Shown piece after piece: positions 41,179 through 51,689 of a DNA stretch of 64,000 bases. A model generated the notes under the pieces. The model did no database searches, was not told where the DNA came from, and saw nothing but the letters and a program-made list of their open reading frames with translations. The translations under genes were made by a program, and so were the position numbers. The number at the start of each line of letters is the position of its first letter. Within the stretch, counting starts at the first letter, position 1. Where the stretch lies: the NCBI GenBank assembly GCA_977006965.1, contig OZ345380.1:248001-312000 (forward strand), given 5' to 3'. The DNA comes from Phymatolithon calcareum. Its lineage: Eukaryota > Rhodophyta > Florideophyceae > Hapalidiales.

Positions 41179-42337
41179 TTCCGATGATATGCAATGGCTT
41201 TTGGATACGGCGACGAGCTGGGCCACAGAAAATGGAATGACACGGAACACTAAGAAAGGAAAAAGCAAATGGAATGACACGGAACACTAAGAAAGGAAAA
41301 AGCAGTGCTTATCCATCCTGGATTATTCAAACCCAAGTTCCGGCTCTCAGGCCAGGAGCTCCACGAAACCCGCCTACTGGAATACCTGGGAACCACGATC
41401 GACAACACGGGAGTAACCAACCACGCAACAAGAAAGGGCATCAACGTGGCGAAGGGAATTATCATGGGACTGAAAGACCTGGGAGTCCAAGCGCAAGGAC
41501 TAGCTACTACCAAGAACATAGCAATGTACAAGGCTCTTGTGCAATGCAGATGGGAGTACGCGATACACCTCACGCCATGGACAAACTCAGTCGAAGCGAA
41601 GATTAACCAAGCGGAGGGCCTGTTCTACTCTGTTGCCTTCGGTAACTACGCGAAACGATTGCACGCTCGAATGCGAGCCCTCTGCAGAATTACTCCACCT
41701 AAGATAAGAAGAGCGCAACTCGGAGAGCACTTCACACAGAGGCTTCTACGACGGAAGGACGAAATCGAAAAGGAAGCAAACTAAGCAGGAAAAGAAGGGG
41801 ACATACAGCAAGCAGAGAGGGATATCCGCTATCTGCAGGAGCACGAGCTCCTAAGAGGCAGTACCGAGCGCGGGTTGGTGACCCACAAACACGAGAGCCA
41901 CCGCCGGCGGCAGGAATGGATTGAAAAGGAAGAAGAAAAAGAGAGAAAAATTGCCGTCGATACTAAGGAGAAAGTAAGCCCTGTACTCCAAATTCGATGC
42001 AGGAAACACCGACTCCTAACAGTCAAGTGGTTCTTTGGCCGCTTCCCACCACGAAGAGCAGAGTCGTACATTGAATATTTCAACGAGGTCGCGGAAGAGA
42101 ATCTGAAAACTCTACAACGAAATTTAACAAGTCCAAAAGCAGAAGAATCTTGGGAAGAAGGGACGAAAACAGCGATTGACAAACTTCTGGCCTTGGAAAT
42201 CCATATGAAAGAAGAAATGATAGTGTAATGTGACCTGATTGGGTAATGAGATGGAAGTATGAACGGGAAGCTGCTCTGTTGGTGAATATCGGCGTTGAGG
42301 GCTTCTAAAATAAAAACCGACATTTCCCCCCCCCCCC
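41179..42337 (+). mobile_element. LINE-C copy with poly(C) tail, broken ORF
   Basis: Begins after the RT FADD box (SDDMQWLLDTATSWA) and ends with 12 or more C at 42326-42337. The host sequence around it lacks about 16 bp compared with segment A (CGACGTGCAGCTACTTC), so the insertion went with a small target deletion. The ORF is broken by a 37-bp tandem duplication (41231-41304) and by TAA at 41782, and it carries a 9-base in-frame deletion near 41867 compared with 203-916. Confidence 0.9.
41231..41304 (+). repeat. 37-bp exact tandem duplication in the LINE-C ORF
   Basis: AAATGGAATGACACGGAACA...AAAGC occurs twice back to back (41231-41267, 41268-41304). Because 37 is not a multiple of three, it shifts the RT frame. 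The other copies have a single unit. Confidence 0.95.
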
Positions 42338-42867
42338 GCCGTTGAGAAGCACTCGAGATAACGACCGCAGAGTGCGGCTTTTATGGAACGCGCATCACCG
42401 TCATCGTGGCAATTTCGGTCACGAGGCCCTGTAGGAATGGCAGATGGTTTGTCAGCTTGCCGAAAACGCACGCGCCACGAGCAGGTATCAGACGCAAACC
42501 ATGATTTGAGACGGATAAGAAGGATAGGGAGATGGGACCAGTGAGGAGTACGGCGAGCTAGGAAAATGCATGGAAAGCATTTCTAAGAGATAAGAAAGGT
42601 TGTTTCGATCTGGGTTCCAATGTTGATCGCCTCCGGTTTCCAGTGCATACTTGTGCGTTGAAAACCACGACCGGACCGACTTGTCGTTTGAGCCTCGTCA
42701 AATCGAGCATGCAAGTAAAGGCAGATATGGAATGGATAAGAACGTTGACGGATGCATATGAATGAGATCTGGGGCTGGTGGGCGTCTTCAAAAATGTATA
42801 TCTATGATTAGGTGAATCGCAGGGGTGGGGCCCAGTGCACACCTCCACAATGATAGGAGTGGTAGTC

Positions 42868-43645
42868 TTTCTTTCTTTCTTTCTTTTATTGCGGGATTTA
42901 TCAGAGCTGGTAAACAACTCCACATCCTTACGGCTCCAGTAGACTTAACAGATACGAGTGGTACTTGATGTCACAACAGCTGCCCAAGCTGCACAATGTG
43001 CAGACCTTGGGGAAGCTTAACATCTATATCGCTACATAGCCAATCTTCAGTCGCCGTCCTTCAAAGGGATGCCCCGGGTTGGAAACCATTTAGGACGCTC
43101 ACGGTAGCTAGTCATCTCCCTGCCTTCTTTCATCTTCTTCTGTCTTCTCTCCCAGCTTCCTTGAGCGTTGCGGCACACCACTCAGGGCGGAATCCATGTA
43201 CTACCATACTACCAGAAGGTGATAGTCTTCTCCCATGGGGAGGCCGGATCACAGCTCTTGCAAGTTCAAAAAAAACCCTGCACTGTAGCGGGGAAAAATT
43301 CCTGACTGAGCTCTTGGTTCCTATCTGTGACGCACAGGTGAACGGGCCGGACCGGTATGATAGCCGGCCTGTATCAAATCCGCTTAAATTCGCAAGATTT
43401 TCTCGAAATCTTGCAACGGCGGGCTTGGGTCTGGCATTTCAAGTGTGGCAAGTTCTCGATTCGCCAAGTCCCTGGAGTGCGCGTTCACGATCGCGTCCGC
43501 CATTTCCGGCGGGATTACCGTCGGAGGGAGCGCTTTGTGCAGCTTTATCGCTGCGGCCACTTGCGCCGGCGCGGGCGCCCGCGCCCGCGCCGGAAACTTG
43601 TCTTTTTTCGTTTGTGGTCCGTTCGGTCCGGTCAAACCCTTCTCC
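42868..43645 (-). mobile_element. GAAA-tailed retroelement, long copy
   Basis: The run of TTTC units at 42868-42886 is the tail. The adjacent ATTGCGGGATTTAT ... ACAGATACGAGTGGT matches, in reverse, the 92-bp insertion in the Ty3 LTR. The host sequence breaks after GGTAGTC (42867) and resumes around CCGCCAGTGC (43649), compared with segments A and B. The 5' part (43400-43645) is GC-rich and has a 164-residue open frame on the minus strand (43384-43878, which runs into host sequence) without a recognisable motif. No TSD was found. Confidence 0.65.
43562..43594. repeat. GC-rich near-palindrome
   Basis: GCGCCGGCGCGGGCG followed by CCCGCGCCCGCGCCGG forms a strong, slightly offset inverted repeat. 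It lies in the GC-rich 5' part of the GAAA-tailed element. Confidence 0.7.
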
Positions 43646-44693
43646 CATTGCCCGCCAGTGCATGATTTATTGGCAGCGGTAGCGGTTACTGCCGAACTGG
43701 GCGAAAATCGCGGACAGCAAGCAGCCAAACGGGAGAGGAACCAGCCGTTCATGGCGGCGATAGCTGGATCACCACTTGCTGCTTGCCTTCGGTATCGCCG
43801 CGAGCAGTACGCAGCCGTTCGTCCACAGTACGCAGTGGTGCTGGGTCCGTCATAATGCGGTTGTGCAATGGCCCGCATGAGCTGTCAGCGTCATCTGCGA
43901 CTATGGCGAATGCCGAACGCGTCGCTCATGATGCCAGTCTTGACGTCGTAGGACATATAGGATTAGTGCAACTTCAGAAGGAATCGATGGTAACACTCAC
44001 TCAATAGTGATATTATGTGGCAGTTCCTCAGTATTTTTCCTCGAAATCTTTGCATTTTACAGTGTATTAGTGCATGTAGTTTGGATTTGGTGCGGATGCG
44101 CTGACAAAGGCGACAGGAAATACAGAACTGAGAGTTTGAGGGTCTTGCAGGCAGCTTCTGGAAGACTCCATCTGCACTTGATTGGTGCATACCGCCCGTG
44201 GCTTCTTGTAGGAATGATCTCGAGTTATGCATATGTTACACTGTACTTCAGGCCCCGGTTTAATGGCGCTCCGTGTTTGGGTGGGAATGAATTCTATCGG
44301 TGGTCCGCAACGCAGGTAGAGTAGCTACATTGGGTTGGCGGTGAAGTTTAAGTTGTGGACTCACTCTTTCTGGGGCAAGCTTGCACGGTAATGTTTTTGA
44401 TTCCTCACCGTTCCGCTTGAGTGACACGAAGTCCAAGAACAGTATTCCACGAATTGCCATAGTTGCCTAACGACGACGGTCCGCAATCCGAGGTGTTCGA
44501 AAGTACTATAACATACACACTAACAATCCAATAGAGAGGACATCAACGATCCTCACGGGCACACTTACTCCAATAAGAGAACCTACCCATACGATTTTAC
44601 TGGTGGGGGTGCTCTAGTGTTCTTTCTCGACACACACAAAGGAGCGACTGCAACCGCATTTGTTTCAATACTCGAGTTCTCCAACATTACCAC

Positions 44694-44915
44694 TGAGGGC
44701 CGATGAACGATTATTCCCAACCGGGAAAATGGGAAAATGAGAAATTGGGAACGTGAGTACATCCAATAGAATACCTGCATTTGTGAAATTTTACTTCTTC
44801 TGCTTCCTTCAGGTTCAAATTCCACAAGTGCACGTATTCTATTGGACATATTGCCGTCCCCATTTTCTCAATTTCCCATTTTCCCGGTTGGGAACTATTA
44901 GTTCATCGGCCCTGA
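44694..44915. mobile_element. MITE (216 bp) with about 78-bp TIRs and TSD TGA
   Basis: TGA at 44694-44696 and 44913-44915 flanks ends GGGCCGATGAAC and GTTCATCGGCCC. The arms continue imperfectly for nearly 80 bp each, through CCCAACCGGGAAAATGGGAA and CCAATAGAATAC. Segments A, B and D have the site empty (CACTACACGTGGG). A 3-bp target and a GGGCC start resemble PIF/Harbinger-type MITEs. Confidence 0.85.
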
Positions 44916-45300
44916 ATGTGGGTTAAGACGTTCCCCAACAAATAAGTTATTGAGATTTCCGCATCCTGAATATCTAATATTTGGAATGCCGGCATCTTAT
45001 CCAATCGATATTATTGACGCGTATAGGTTATCGCTTGAAACTTAAGGGACCGAGCATGAAAAGGAATCACGAGCGACGTCACAAGGGAGGGACCGAAATC
45101 ACACCCGCGGGACTACCGAGTGGTTTCGAATCATGGCCATTCCCGAAAGTTGAGTGCGATAACCGGCTTATCAGCCCTGTTTTGAGGCTCATAGACTTCC
45201 CCTTTTCGTTTCGGTCGACGGGGTGACATGGGATATGTCACCCCCCCCCCCCGGAATGATATTTTGGGGAATAATTTGGGCACTTTTTACCCTAAATGAT

Positions 45301-45340
45301 GACGTTTCGCGACGTTTCGCGACGTTTCGCGACGTTTCGA
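45301..45340. repeat. Four tandem decamers GACGTTTCGC
   Basis: Segments A and D have one or two units at this position (for example GACGTTTCGGGCCGTTTCAG at about 6507). Only C has expanded to four. It lies downstream of the membrane-protein gene. Confidence 0.85.
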
Positions 45341-45522
45341 GCCGTTTCAGATCCGTTCTGGAGCTCGTTGTGGCATAATCGGTTCAGCAAAAACCAGGTG
45401 AAAATTGATAATGTATTCTTCGAGGATTGTGTCCACGACTGTATTTCCACAGGCGGAAGACATTCAAATTCTGGATGATGTTCTCTACTTCTCTACTATT
45501 CTCATCCCACGTTGCTACTGAT

Positions 45523-46809
45523 TTAATCTTGTTTCTCTCCTTCATCTCCACCTTCATCTTCTCCAGAATTGCCTTCTCGATCTCTTTCCCGTTCCCGTCT
45601 TCTCTTCTCACGAACTACTCTTTGTATCCATTCGGAATTATCGCTGATGGGGATGTCTGCATCGTTGTCGCTACTCCCACTCACACTCCATAAAAGCGAC
45701 TTCAGTGCAATTGCGATCTCGACGAACGCCAAAACAATCACGACGTCTGCCAGCTCCTTCACGGCGTTAAAAGTCTCATCGTCCATTTCGTCCCACATTA
45801 GTATAACAGCGCAAAGCACAGCCGTAAGCAACGGGAGAGTTGAACTGTGCTCCATCATAGTAAGAAGTGAACGAACAATACCAGCATCTTGATTTTCCTT
45901 GTAGATTGCGTCCTTGTCATCACCAACTATAGCATTCCCGACATGGAGCGGTGCTAATCTTAGCTGACACTTCAGAACCTCTATGTCGCTGATTTGCCCG
46001 TCATCTTGATTGATGCTGTGTCGTAGTTGTTCCAGTATTCTCTGTTGTGATATCAGCTGATCCGTGGGTTCCCTCATTATGTTATCAATCTGGTTATCGA
46101 AAAAACGATTTGGATGGAAAGTACACCAATAACTCAAGAGATTCTGCCTCTCAAAGGCAACGACGACGCGGAGTGTGATCAGGGAATAAAGAATTCCCCA
46201 TCCGACACAAAATCCCATCACTCCAACGCTTAGCGCTGTATTTCCTTCACTTGCTCTTCTCGCCGAATCTGCACTGACTGATGACGCAACCCACCACCAT
46301 CGTTGTCGCCATCCGACAAGCGCTATCGAGGTCGCCGTTGTCGGCACGAGACTTAGCATCTCGGCAAACCGACTGGCAAAAGAGACCCCCGAACGGTGAC
46401 CCGAAGCCGAGAATGGGGTCCATTTAACGCGACAGTTGCTCGCCGACCTGATCGTGTAAGAAACATCCAATATGATGCCTATGAGGCCTACTACCAACGC
46501 ACAAGGTGCCACAAATTGTAGCCACTGCAGCCGAAACGTCAGCGCCCGACGTAACTGCACGAACGATAGAACCTCTGAAACAATTGCTACGAGCACTTCT
46601 GCCGCCTCAAGACCGAACAGAATGCTCAACTTGCGGAAAGAGATTCGACATGGATCTGCAGACTCCATCACAAGGGTGCCTTGCATGGCAGCGAGAAGTA
46701 TGGACATGAAGGCGAGAATGGTAGGCCAGCTTAGTGCGGCTTTCGACCCGCCGACAACGTCGTGAGCAGTTGTGGAGAGTGCATTGTCGTGCATAGGCAG
46801 TGGGGCCAT
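45523..46809 (-). CDS. Multi-copy polytopic membrane protein, copy C (428 aa)
   Basis: Open from MAPLPMHDNALSTTAH to the acidic end EDEGGDEGEKQD. It has the same seven hydrophobic segments as copy A. It is 36 residues shorter because a stretch of the central loop is missing: after NRFFDNQID it joins NIMREPTDQLISQQRIL, while A and D have further residues there. The deletion keeps the frame. Differences from A and D are spread along the protein and leave hydrophobic segments hydrophobic. It has no insertion inside the ORF. Function unknown. Confidence 0.75.
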   Translation of the reverse strand: MAPLPMHDNALSTTAHDVVGGSKAALSWPTILAFMSILLAAMQGTLVMESADPCRISFRKLSILFGLEAAEVLVAIVSEVLSFVQLRRALTFRLQWLQFVAPCALVVGLIGIILDVSYTIRSASNCRVKWTPFSASGHRSGVSFASRFAEMLSLVPTTATSIALVGWRQRWWWVASSVSADSARRASEGNTALSVGVMGFCVGWGILYSLITLRVVVAFERQNLLSYWCTFHPNRFFDNQIDNIMREPTDQLISQQRILEQLRHSINQDDGQISDIEVLKCQLRLAPLHVGNAIVGDDKDAIYKENQDAGIVRSLLTMMEHSSTLPLLTAVLCAVILMWDEMDDETFNAVKELADVVIVLAFVEIAIALKSLLWSVSGSSDNDADIPISDNSEWIQRVVREKRRRERERDREGNSGEDEGGDEGEKQD

Positions 46810-46960
46810 AGCTCAAGCATGAGCTGTAGCCTTTGCGAAACAATTAGAGCGTCCTGCACAGTGTTGTGGTAGTGAGGCGCGGGCATATCGCCTAGTTTTC
46901 GGGCACAAAAGTATCAAGTGCTGTAGTGCTGGCAAACGAATTCGACGAGAAATTGCAAAG

Positions 46961-47100
46961 GCTAGTGTCTATTTTACGGACGTCCTCAATTGAGGCAACA
47001 TTTCAAAGCTCATTAAAGTAAACAAAAATATGCTTCATATCTCGAACATTTGGAGATGTACCATAGAGGTGACCGAGTGGCTTCAACTAAGGCAGCTTCG
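46961..47100. mobile_element. End fragment of a CTAG-type element
   Basis: After GAAATTGCAAAGG comes CTAG (46962-46965), then TGTCTATTTTACGG and the palindrome CCTCAATTGAGG. The following bases (CATTTCAAAGCTC) match the inner side of the right end of copies 1 and 2, in reverse. The rest of the element is missing or unrecognisable. It sits at the same flank position as copy 2 in segment A. Confidence 0.65.
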
Positions 47101-47178
47101 GAGACGTAATATGAAGTGAACCCAACCCGGACAAAAGAAAAATTCGACGCCCCTAATATAGTAGTAAGGCGGGCCTCG

Positions 47179-47525
47179 CTTTATGATTTATTCGACCCGG
47201 GAAGTCGCTAAACTCGCCCATGGCGCCATCGGCGTAGAAACGACTCGGGACGTCGCAAACTCCCATGTGCGTACCGTCGCTCGTCAAGAGACGGTATACT
47301 CTGCGTGGCAATAGAAGCGATATGATTTTCCCCCTCGAGATCTCTTCTGTGAGACCTGAGGTAGGTTTTGGAGTTTTGCTGACTATGTCACTTTTAGCGA
47401 AATGGAGCTTTTGGGTTCCGATTGAGTCCTAGTGTCTCGCCAGAAGTGTTGCCCCAAGCGTCGCAGATGCATTGGTAACACTATAATAAAAATTTCCTCT
47501 TCTTCTTCTTCTTTATGATTTATTC
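47179..47525 (+). mobile_element. TTC-tailed short retroelement, longest copy, 15-bp TSD
   Basis: CTTTATGATTTATTC at 47179-47193 and 47511-47525 flanks 317 bp ending in ATAATAAAAATTTCC and CTT units. It includes and extends 5' beyond the copies at 14838 and 22594. No A or B box is obvious at its 5' end, so whether it is a SINE or a LINE tail is open. Confidence 0.9.
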
Positions 47526-48015
47526 TTGGAATTCATCCGCAAAAGCCGAATTCGGCCGCGGCTTCATCTGTCTATAAACGTGTCCACATGGGACCCTGTG
47601 CAACTATGCCGTTGCACGGGGTCGCGTGTGTACACGTTTTCCGCTATGACCGACCGTTCCGTTCGCAGCCTCGGCTTGAAGTCTCATCGAGAAAATTTCT
47701 TTATGGAGCTATCATACACGGAAAGCAGAGAGCAGAGCGCTTCCGATTGAAGCCCTATCATAACCACATTTCAGTCCCAAAAATCATCACTGCCTCTTAC
47801 GCTCTGTTAGCCTACCTACTGTATCTACGCAGTAAGTGTCAACGACTTTGCGCACCTTTCCACACCTTGGCCATTCACATAATCATGGTCTCACCACGTA
47901 GCAATAGAATACTGTAGTACAATAGGAAGAAACACATGCCGGCGCGATGGCGCTCGGATTCGAATCTCTATACTCGCCAAAAAATCACGCATACTCAACT
48001 GATGATCAGCATCAG
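47526..48015. other. No supported gene
   Basis: Overlapping plus-strand frames (47526-47750 and 47588-47917) cannot both be real, and neither has a motif. A B-box-like GGATTCGAATC lies near 47956 without a matching A box. Confidence 0.35.
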
Positions 48016-48123
48016 AGCTTCTCTGAACCGCCATTGCGAACGAAATGCGCCCAAAACAAAAGGAAGAAAACTGCAGACGCTCATGTCGGTTTCGCAAGCG
48101 CGAGGTAGCCGCCTCCGGCATAC

Positions 48124-49587
48124 TCAGGACAGTTGACGACGATATATCGGCAACTCAGCGTCTGCGCCGGCAGTCGCCGGGCCACATTCCAGTCGCATCA
48201 CGGTGCCAGTGCCGCTGCACTTGGCGCACTGCACGATCTGTCCAACGAGTGGCATTGGCAGAGGCACAGTTTTCAGTTCCGGCACCATCCCGATCATAGA
48301 TTCCGGCTTCGGCTTCGTCTTGGAGCCCATGCCAAGTCGCCACATCGGTAATAGGAGAAGCACAGCGGCTGCGGAGAATCCCTGCAGCGCCACAAAGTAA
48401 GCGCCCCATCCGAGTCGCGTTACAATCCGCGTGAGTGGATACCTCGACACGGCGGCTCCGAGATAAGCTATCCAGCCAAGAAGGCCGATGGTTGAGGAAA
48501 CCGCTGAGCGATCGACGATTTCGGCACCAGCCAACCCCACCAGCATTTGTGGACCGTAGATGAAGAAGCCGATTGTAAATACCGCTATCCAATTGAGGTA
48601 CCGCCATGCAGCGGGTACTAGCCAGAGGACGCCGACCGACGCCATCACGCCCAGTAGCCAGAGCACAATAATAGGGATGCGTCGTCCGCGCATCATTTGT
48701 CAGATGCCCATCCAGACACCAGCGAACCGAGCAATCCACCAACTTCCAGACCGGACACGCGGAAAGCTGCCACGGCTGCGTCGCCAACACGCTTGTGATC
48801 CATGAGGAACACATGTGCCCATGAGGAGATACCGGCGCGAACGAAATAGACGAAAAAGTACGATACTGCCAGTAACCAGACATACGGATTGGAAAACACG
48901 TGCTTCATAAGTTTCTGCCGCAGTGGTAGTTTCTCATCTTCCGCTGCAACCTTGGCGGCGTCTGTACACTGCGCCTCCTCACCACGGTATGCATCAACCG
49001 GGGGCATTCCAATTGATTCAGGGCCATCTCGAATACGATTGTACAGAAACGCGCCCATCGCAATGGCAATAGCACCAGGCACAATCATGCCATACTGCCA
49101 ACCAAACGAGCGCGCGCAGCAAGAAGCGGGATTATGAAACCGCCGGTGTTATGACTGGTGTTCCAAAACCCTCACCATGTGCCGCGTTCAGATTTGGAGT
49201 ACCACTGTGTGAGTAATTTTGCACACGGTGGCGCACCAGCCGCCTTGAAGAATCCGTTCACCAACCAAAGCAACACGAATGCCGCAAGAGAAGTCTGAAA
49301 TCCAAACAGAATGCTGATAACACCGGTCATCGCAAGCCCGACGGCCATGAAAGTCCGCGTAGAGAATCGGTCCGCAAGCACGCCGGCCACAAGTTTGCAA
49401 AATCCATACGCGAGCGGGAAGACCGACATGATGGTTCCCAGCTGTTCCAGCGAAAATCCCAGCGCAGTGCGCATGACGGGAGCAACATACGTGAAGAAAT
49501 TTCGCGTGAGATAGAAGGATGCATACTCTGTGAATATCGAGTAGAAAATACGCGTCCGCCATTGTGCGTAACGTCGATCCAACGATG
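48124..49587 (-). pseudogene. MFS organophosphate:phosphate antiporter-like transporter, broken
   Basis: Resembles the GlpT/UhpT-type major facilitator family: QWRTRIFYSIFTEYASFYLT RN... at the start (helix 1), LADRFSTRTFMAVGLAM (the loop 2-3 signature), GAPPCAKLLTQWYSKSERG, SWAHVFLMDHKRVGDAAVAA and RRIPIIVLWLLG. Three lesions: TGG to TGA just after KSERGTW (about 49173), a frame change near 49110, and a missing base in an A run near 48693 (SDK/MMRGRR). About twelve membrane helices can be followed across frames. The N-terminus is replaced by a GT14 fragment at 49588. Confidence 0.75.
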
Positions 49588-49990
49588 AACGTCGTACACA
49601 TTGCAATAATGCCAAACCGCATCGAGTAAGCGTGGTATCTGCGACACAGAGGTCGCTGATGCTTGAATGGAAAGCGCGAGACGGACATATCGCCCACATG
49701 GCGGGTATCGCAGAGCAGATACTGCGATCAACGTCAGGCACAATGCGAAAAGAAGTAATACCGCGGCTCCAAGTCCGCGGCGGCGAGCACGAACGCGCGC
49801 CCCATCGCGTTCCCGTGGGCGGCGCCATGCCTGATAAACATCAGCTCTCGCAGCGTGAGCACAGGGCGCATGTGCACAGAGGATGTGACCGTGGGACCAG
49901 GCCCACCGAGAGGCAGGCCAGGCCGCAACGTCGACTGTAGCGCCTGGTGAGTGTTGTCTCTTCATATTATGTACTAAGACAACATGACGA
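49588..49990 (-). pseudogene. GT14 5' fragment fused to the MFS pseudogene
   Basis: LTLIAVSALRYPPCGRYVRL and QIPRLLDAVWHYCNV match residues 19-65 of the GT14 protein in segment B. The match ends after NVYDVH, and the next codons belong to the MFS gene. A missing T in the run before the anchor (TTCTTTT-CGC) shifts the N-terminal frame compared with B. The fused frame continues for 226 residues, but the upstream part is unrelated filler. Confidence 0.7.
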
Positions 49991-50232
49991 CAACATGAAG
50001 ACAACACGACGGTAGTTGTATGGTTGGTTGAAGGCGCTGGTTCTCTCGCGACTATCCGCCACTTCGGATTGCTAAGTAGCGATGCCTGTACGCTTCTGTC
50101 TTGTTCTAGACAGGCAGATCGCCCTTGTCGTCAGGCCAAGCGGAACTGTGTTCCAAAAACCAATCTGTTTCTTTCTTCACTTCTGCCGATAATACATAAT
50201 GTCGTTTCAAACGACATTATGTTTGAACCGTC
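49991..50232. other. Junction stretch, with a 29-bp palindrome at 50194-50222
   Basis: ACATAATGTCGTTT at 50194-50207 pairs exactly with 50209-50222 around a single C. Otherwise no gene is seen. The stretch separates the GT14 fragment from the start of the A-like segment D. Confidence 0.6.
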
Positions 50233-50416
50233 TCAGTAAAGGATTGGATTGGATTTCTGCTTAATTGAAGCTCCCTTTGTCAATTATCATTGCACCTGAG
50301 AAACTTTTCGCTAGGCTACAATCCTTCGCTTACGTTCTCATTTAAGTAGTTGTTTTCGGACATTTTCTTTAGACAGTCGTTGTTTGGGCATTAAGTTTGA
50401 AATATCCTTGAGAGCT

Positions 50417-50824
50417 TCATCTAGTTCGGAATCTTCGTTTCTTGCTTGCTCTTGCCAGGAGTATGGGAAGCCGTGAAATAACCAGTGCGTGCAAAGAAGC
50501 CTGTGCTTCGCTTCTCAGTAAAGGAATGTGGAGGTTTTCTAGTTCTAGCTCGACTGCTCGGATTGCCGCACGCTTCAACTTGCCTGCACGTCCCTTCGAC
50601 CACGCAGTACTCGCAAACTTCCCACTCGCCCCAAGTCCAGCGGGTATAGTGGGTTTTCCGTACAATTCAGTACGGGGATGTCGCATACAAAGCACTCCAA
50701 TCTTCCCTTCATTTCGTGTATTCGTACTAAGGTTGACGGCCAGGCCAAGGTCGCCGCTTGCCGACGACATCGACACTGCTCGTCCCGACATTCTCTTCCT
50801 TCTTTTCGATTCTTTGTTCGTCAT
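50417..50824 (-). CDS. Conserved minus-strand ORF, unknown function (135 aa)
   Basis: The protein begins MTNKESKRRKRMSGRAVSM, continues GDLGLAVNLSTNTRNEGKIG, then AWSKGRAGKLKRAAIRAVEL and ends KKRRFRTR. It is basic with no membrane segment. The copy in segment A is cut by LINE-C after residue 89. A distant copy at 13540-13821 keeps GELGWAVDL and DFAWSKG. Conservation of these blocks while flanking DNA has drifted supports coding, but the comparison was by eye. No family recognised. Confidence 0.4.
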   Translation of the reverse strand: MTNKESKRRKRMSGRAVSMSSASGDLGLAVNLSTNTRNEGKIGVLCMRHPRTELYGKPTIPAGLGASGKFASTAWSKGRAGKLKRAAIRAVELELENLHIPLLRSEAQASLHALVISRLPILLARASKKRRFRTR

Positions 50825-51130
50825 CCGCGTCTCTATCTCATAGCTGAGCTCTCACAGACCCGTGACGCGAAGGCTCGCCCTCGTGTCCGATCAAGACGAC
50901 CGCTGGAGTGCGCGCAAGGCTGTAGAGCGTGCTCCGGGGATACCCATACACCGACTCAATTAACGGCAGAGTTGCAAATATCACGTCAAGATCCGTGTGC
51001 AACTTTCCCTCGTCGAACTCTCTCAGTCAAAAATCTGGGAACTGTGCTCCGAGGACGATACACCATTTATTGCGGTTTGCCTCTTTTGGGGGTGCGTCTT
51101 TTTCGTCAGTCACATTCACTCTCTTCTGTC

Positions 51131-51680
51131 GCAAAACGGCAATGAACAGTTCAGAACAAAATATGAGTTATTACCTTTCGTGCGCTCAGCGCTGTAGAAT
51201 CTCACGGAAGGTCCATGTGCTGTTCAAGAATGTCGTCACACACCAGTTAGTCTTAGTGATCCAATATGACCGGTGGTTTCCCAAACGGGGTCTGGGAATG
51301 GCGCGACGCCTACAGAGAGTCTAATTGGCCCTGGATGAGCGCCGCTTCATATTCCAGCGCCGATGACCAGATTCAGAATGGTATAAATGCGACAGCACCC
51401 GAGCACAGCATTGTGTCGGAAGGCAGTCGGAAGGAATGTCAACAAGTTTTGGTCGTCTCAGTGCTCCTTCGGAAGCGCACGGAGAGAAGTGGCCGGTGTA
51501 GTCGTCTCGCCATGCCCAGTCCCCGTTTGGGAAACCAGCGGTCATAACGGATCACTAAGACTAACTGGTAAGAGACATATCCTCGAACAGCACGTGGACC
51601 TTCCGTGAGGTTCTACAACGCTGAGCGCGCGAAAGTTAATAAACTCTTCCTTTGTTCTGAACTGTTCATTGCCGTTTTGC
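51131..51680. mobile_element. Foldback element, copy D
   Basis: GCAAAACGGCAATGAACAG (51131-51149) returns exactly as its complement at 51662-51680. Arms of about 190 bp continue inward, as in 2537-3082. It is in the same position as in A, so it is inherited by duplication and not an independent insertion. Confidence 0.75.
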
Positions 51681-51689
51681 AACATCTCC

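Larger units (their letters stand above)
33100..46962. repeat. Tandem large unit, copy C (partner: B, 20085-33090)
   Basis: Same order as B. C-specific insertions are the full-length LINE-A (33665-39012), the 857-bp hAT (39910-40766), a LINE-C (41179-42337), a GAAA element (42868-43645) and a MITE (44697-44912). The unit ends in the intact membrane gene at 45523-46809, followed by a CTAG-element end. Confidence 0.7.

Noticed and set aside
42996-43682. 228-residue plus-strand ORF as a gene
   Set aside because: It crosses the boundary of the GAAA-tailed element into host repeat and has biased, GC-driven composition without a domain.
45237-45252. Poly(C) run as another LINE-C tail
   Set aside because: The neighbouring bases match segments A and D (GATATGTCACCCCG...GGAATGATATTTTGGGG) with no LINE trailer, so it is a slipped homopolymer.
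47070-47110. tRNA-like ACCGAGTGGCTTCAACTAAGG
   Set aside because: Resembles the D-arm of a Ser/Leu tRNA, but no B box follows at a workable distance.
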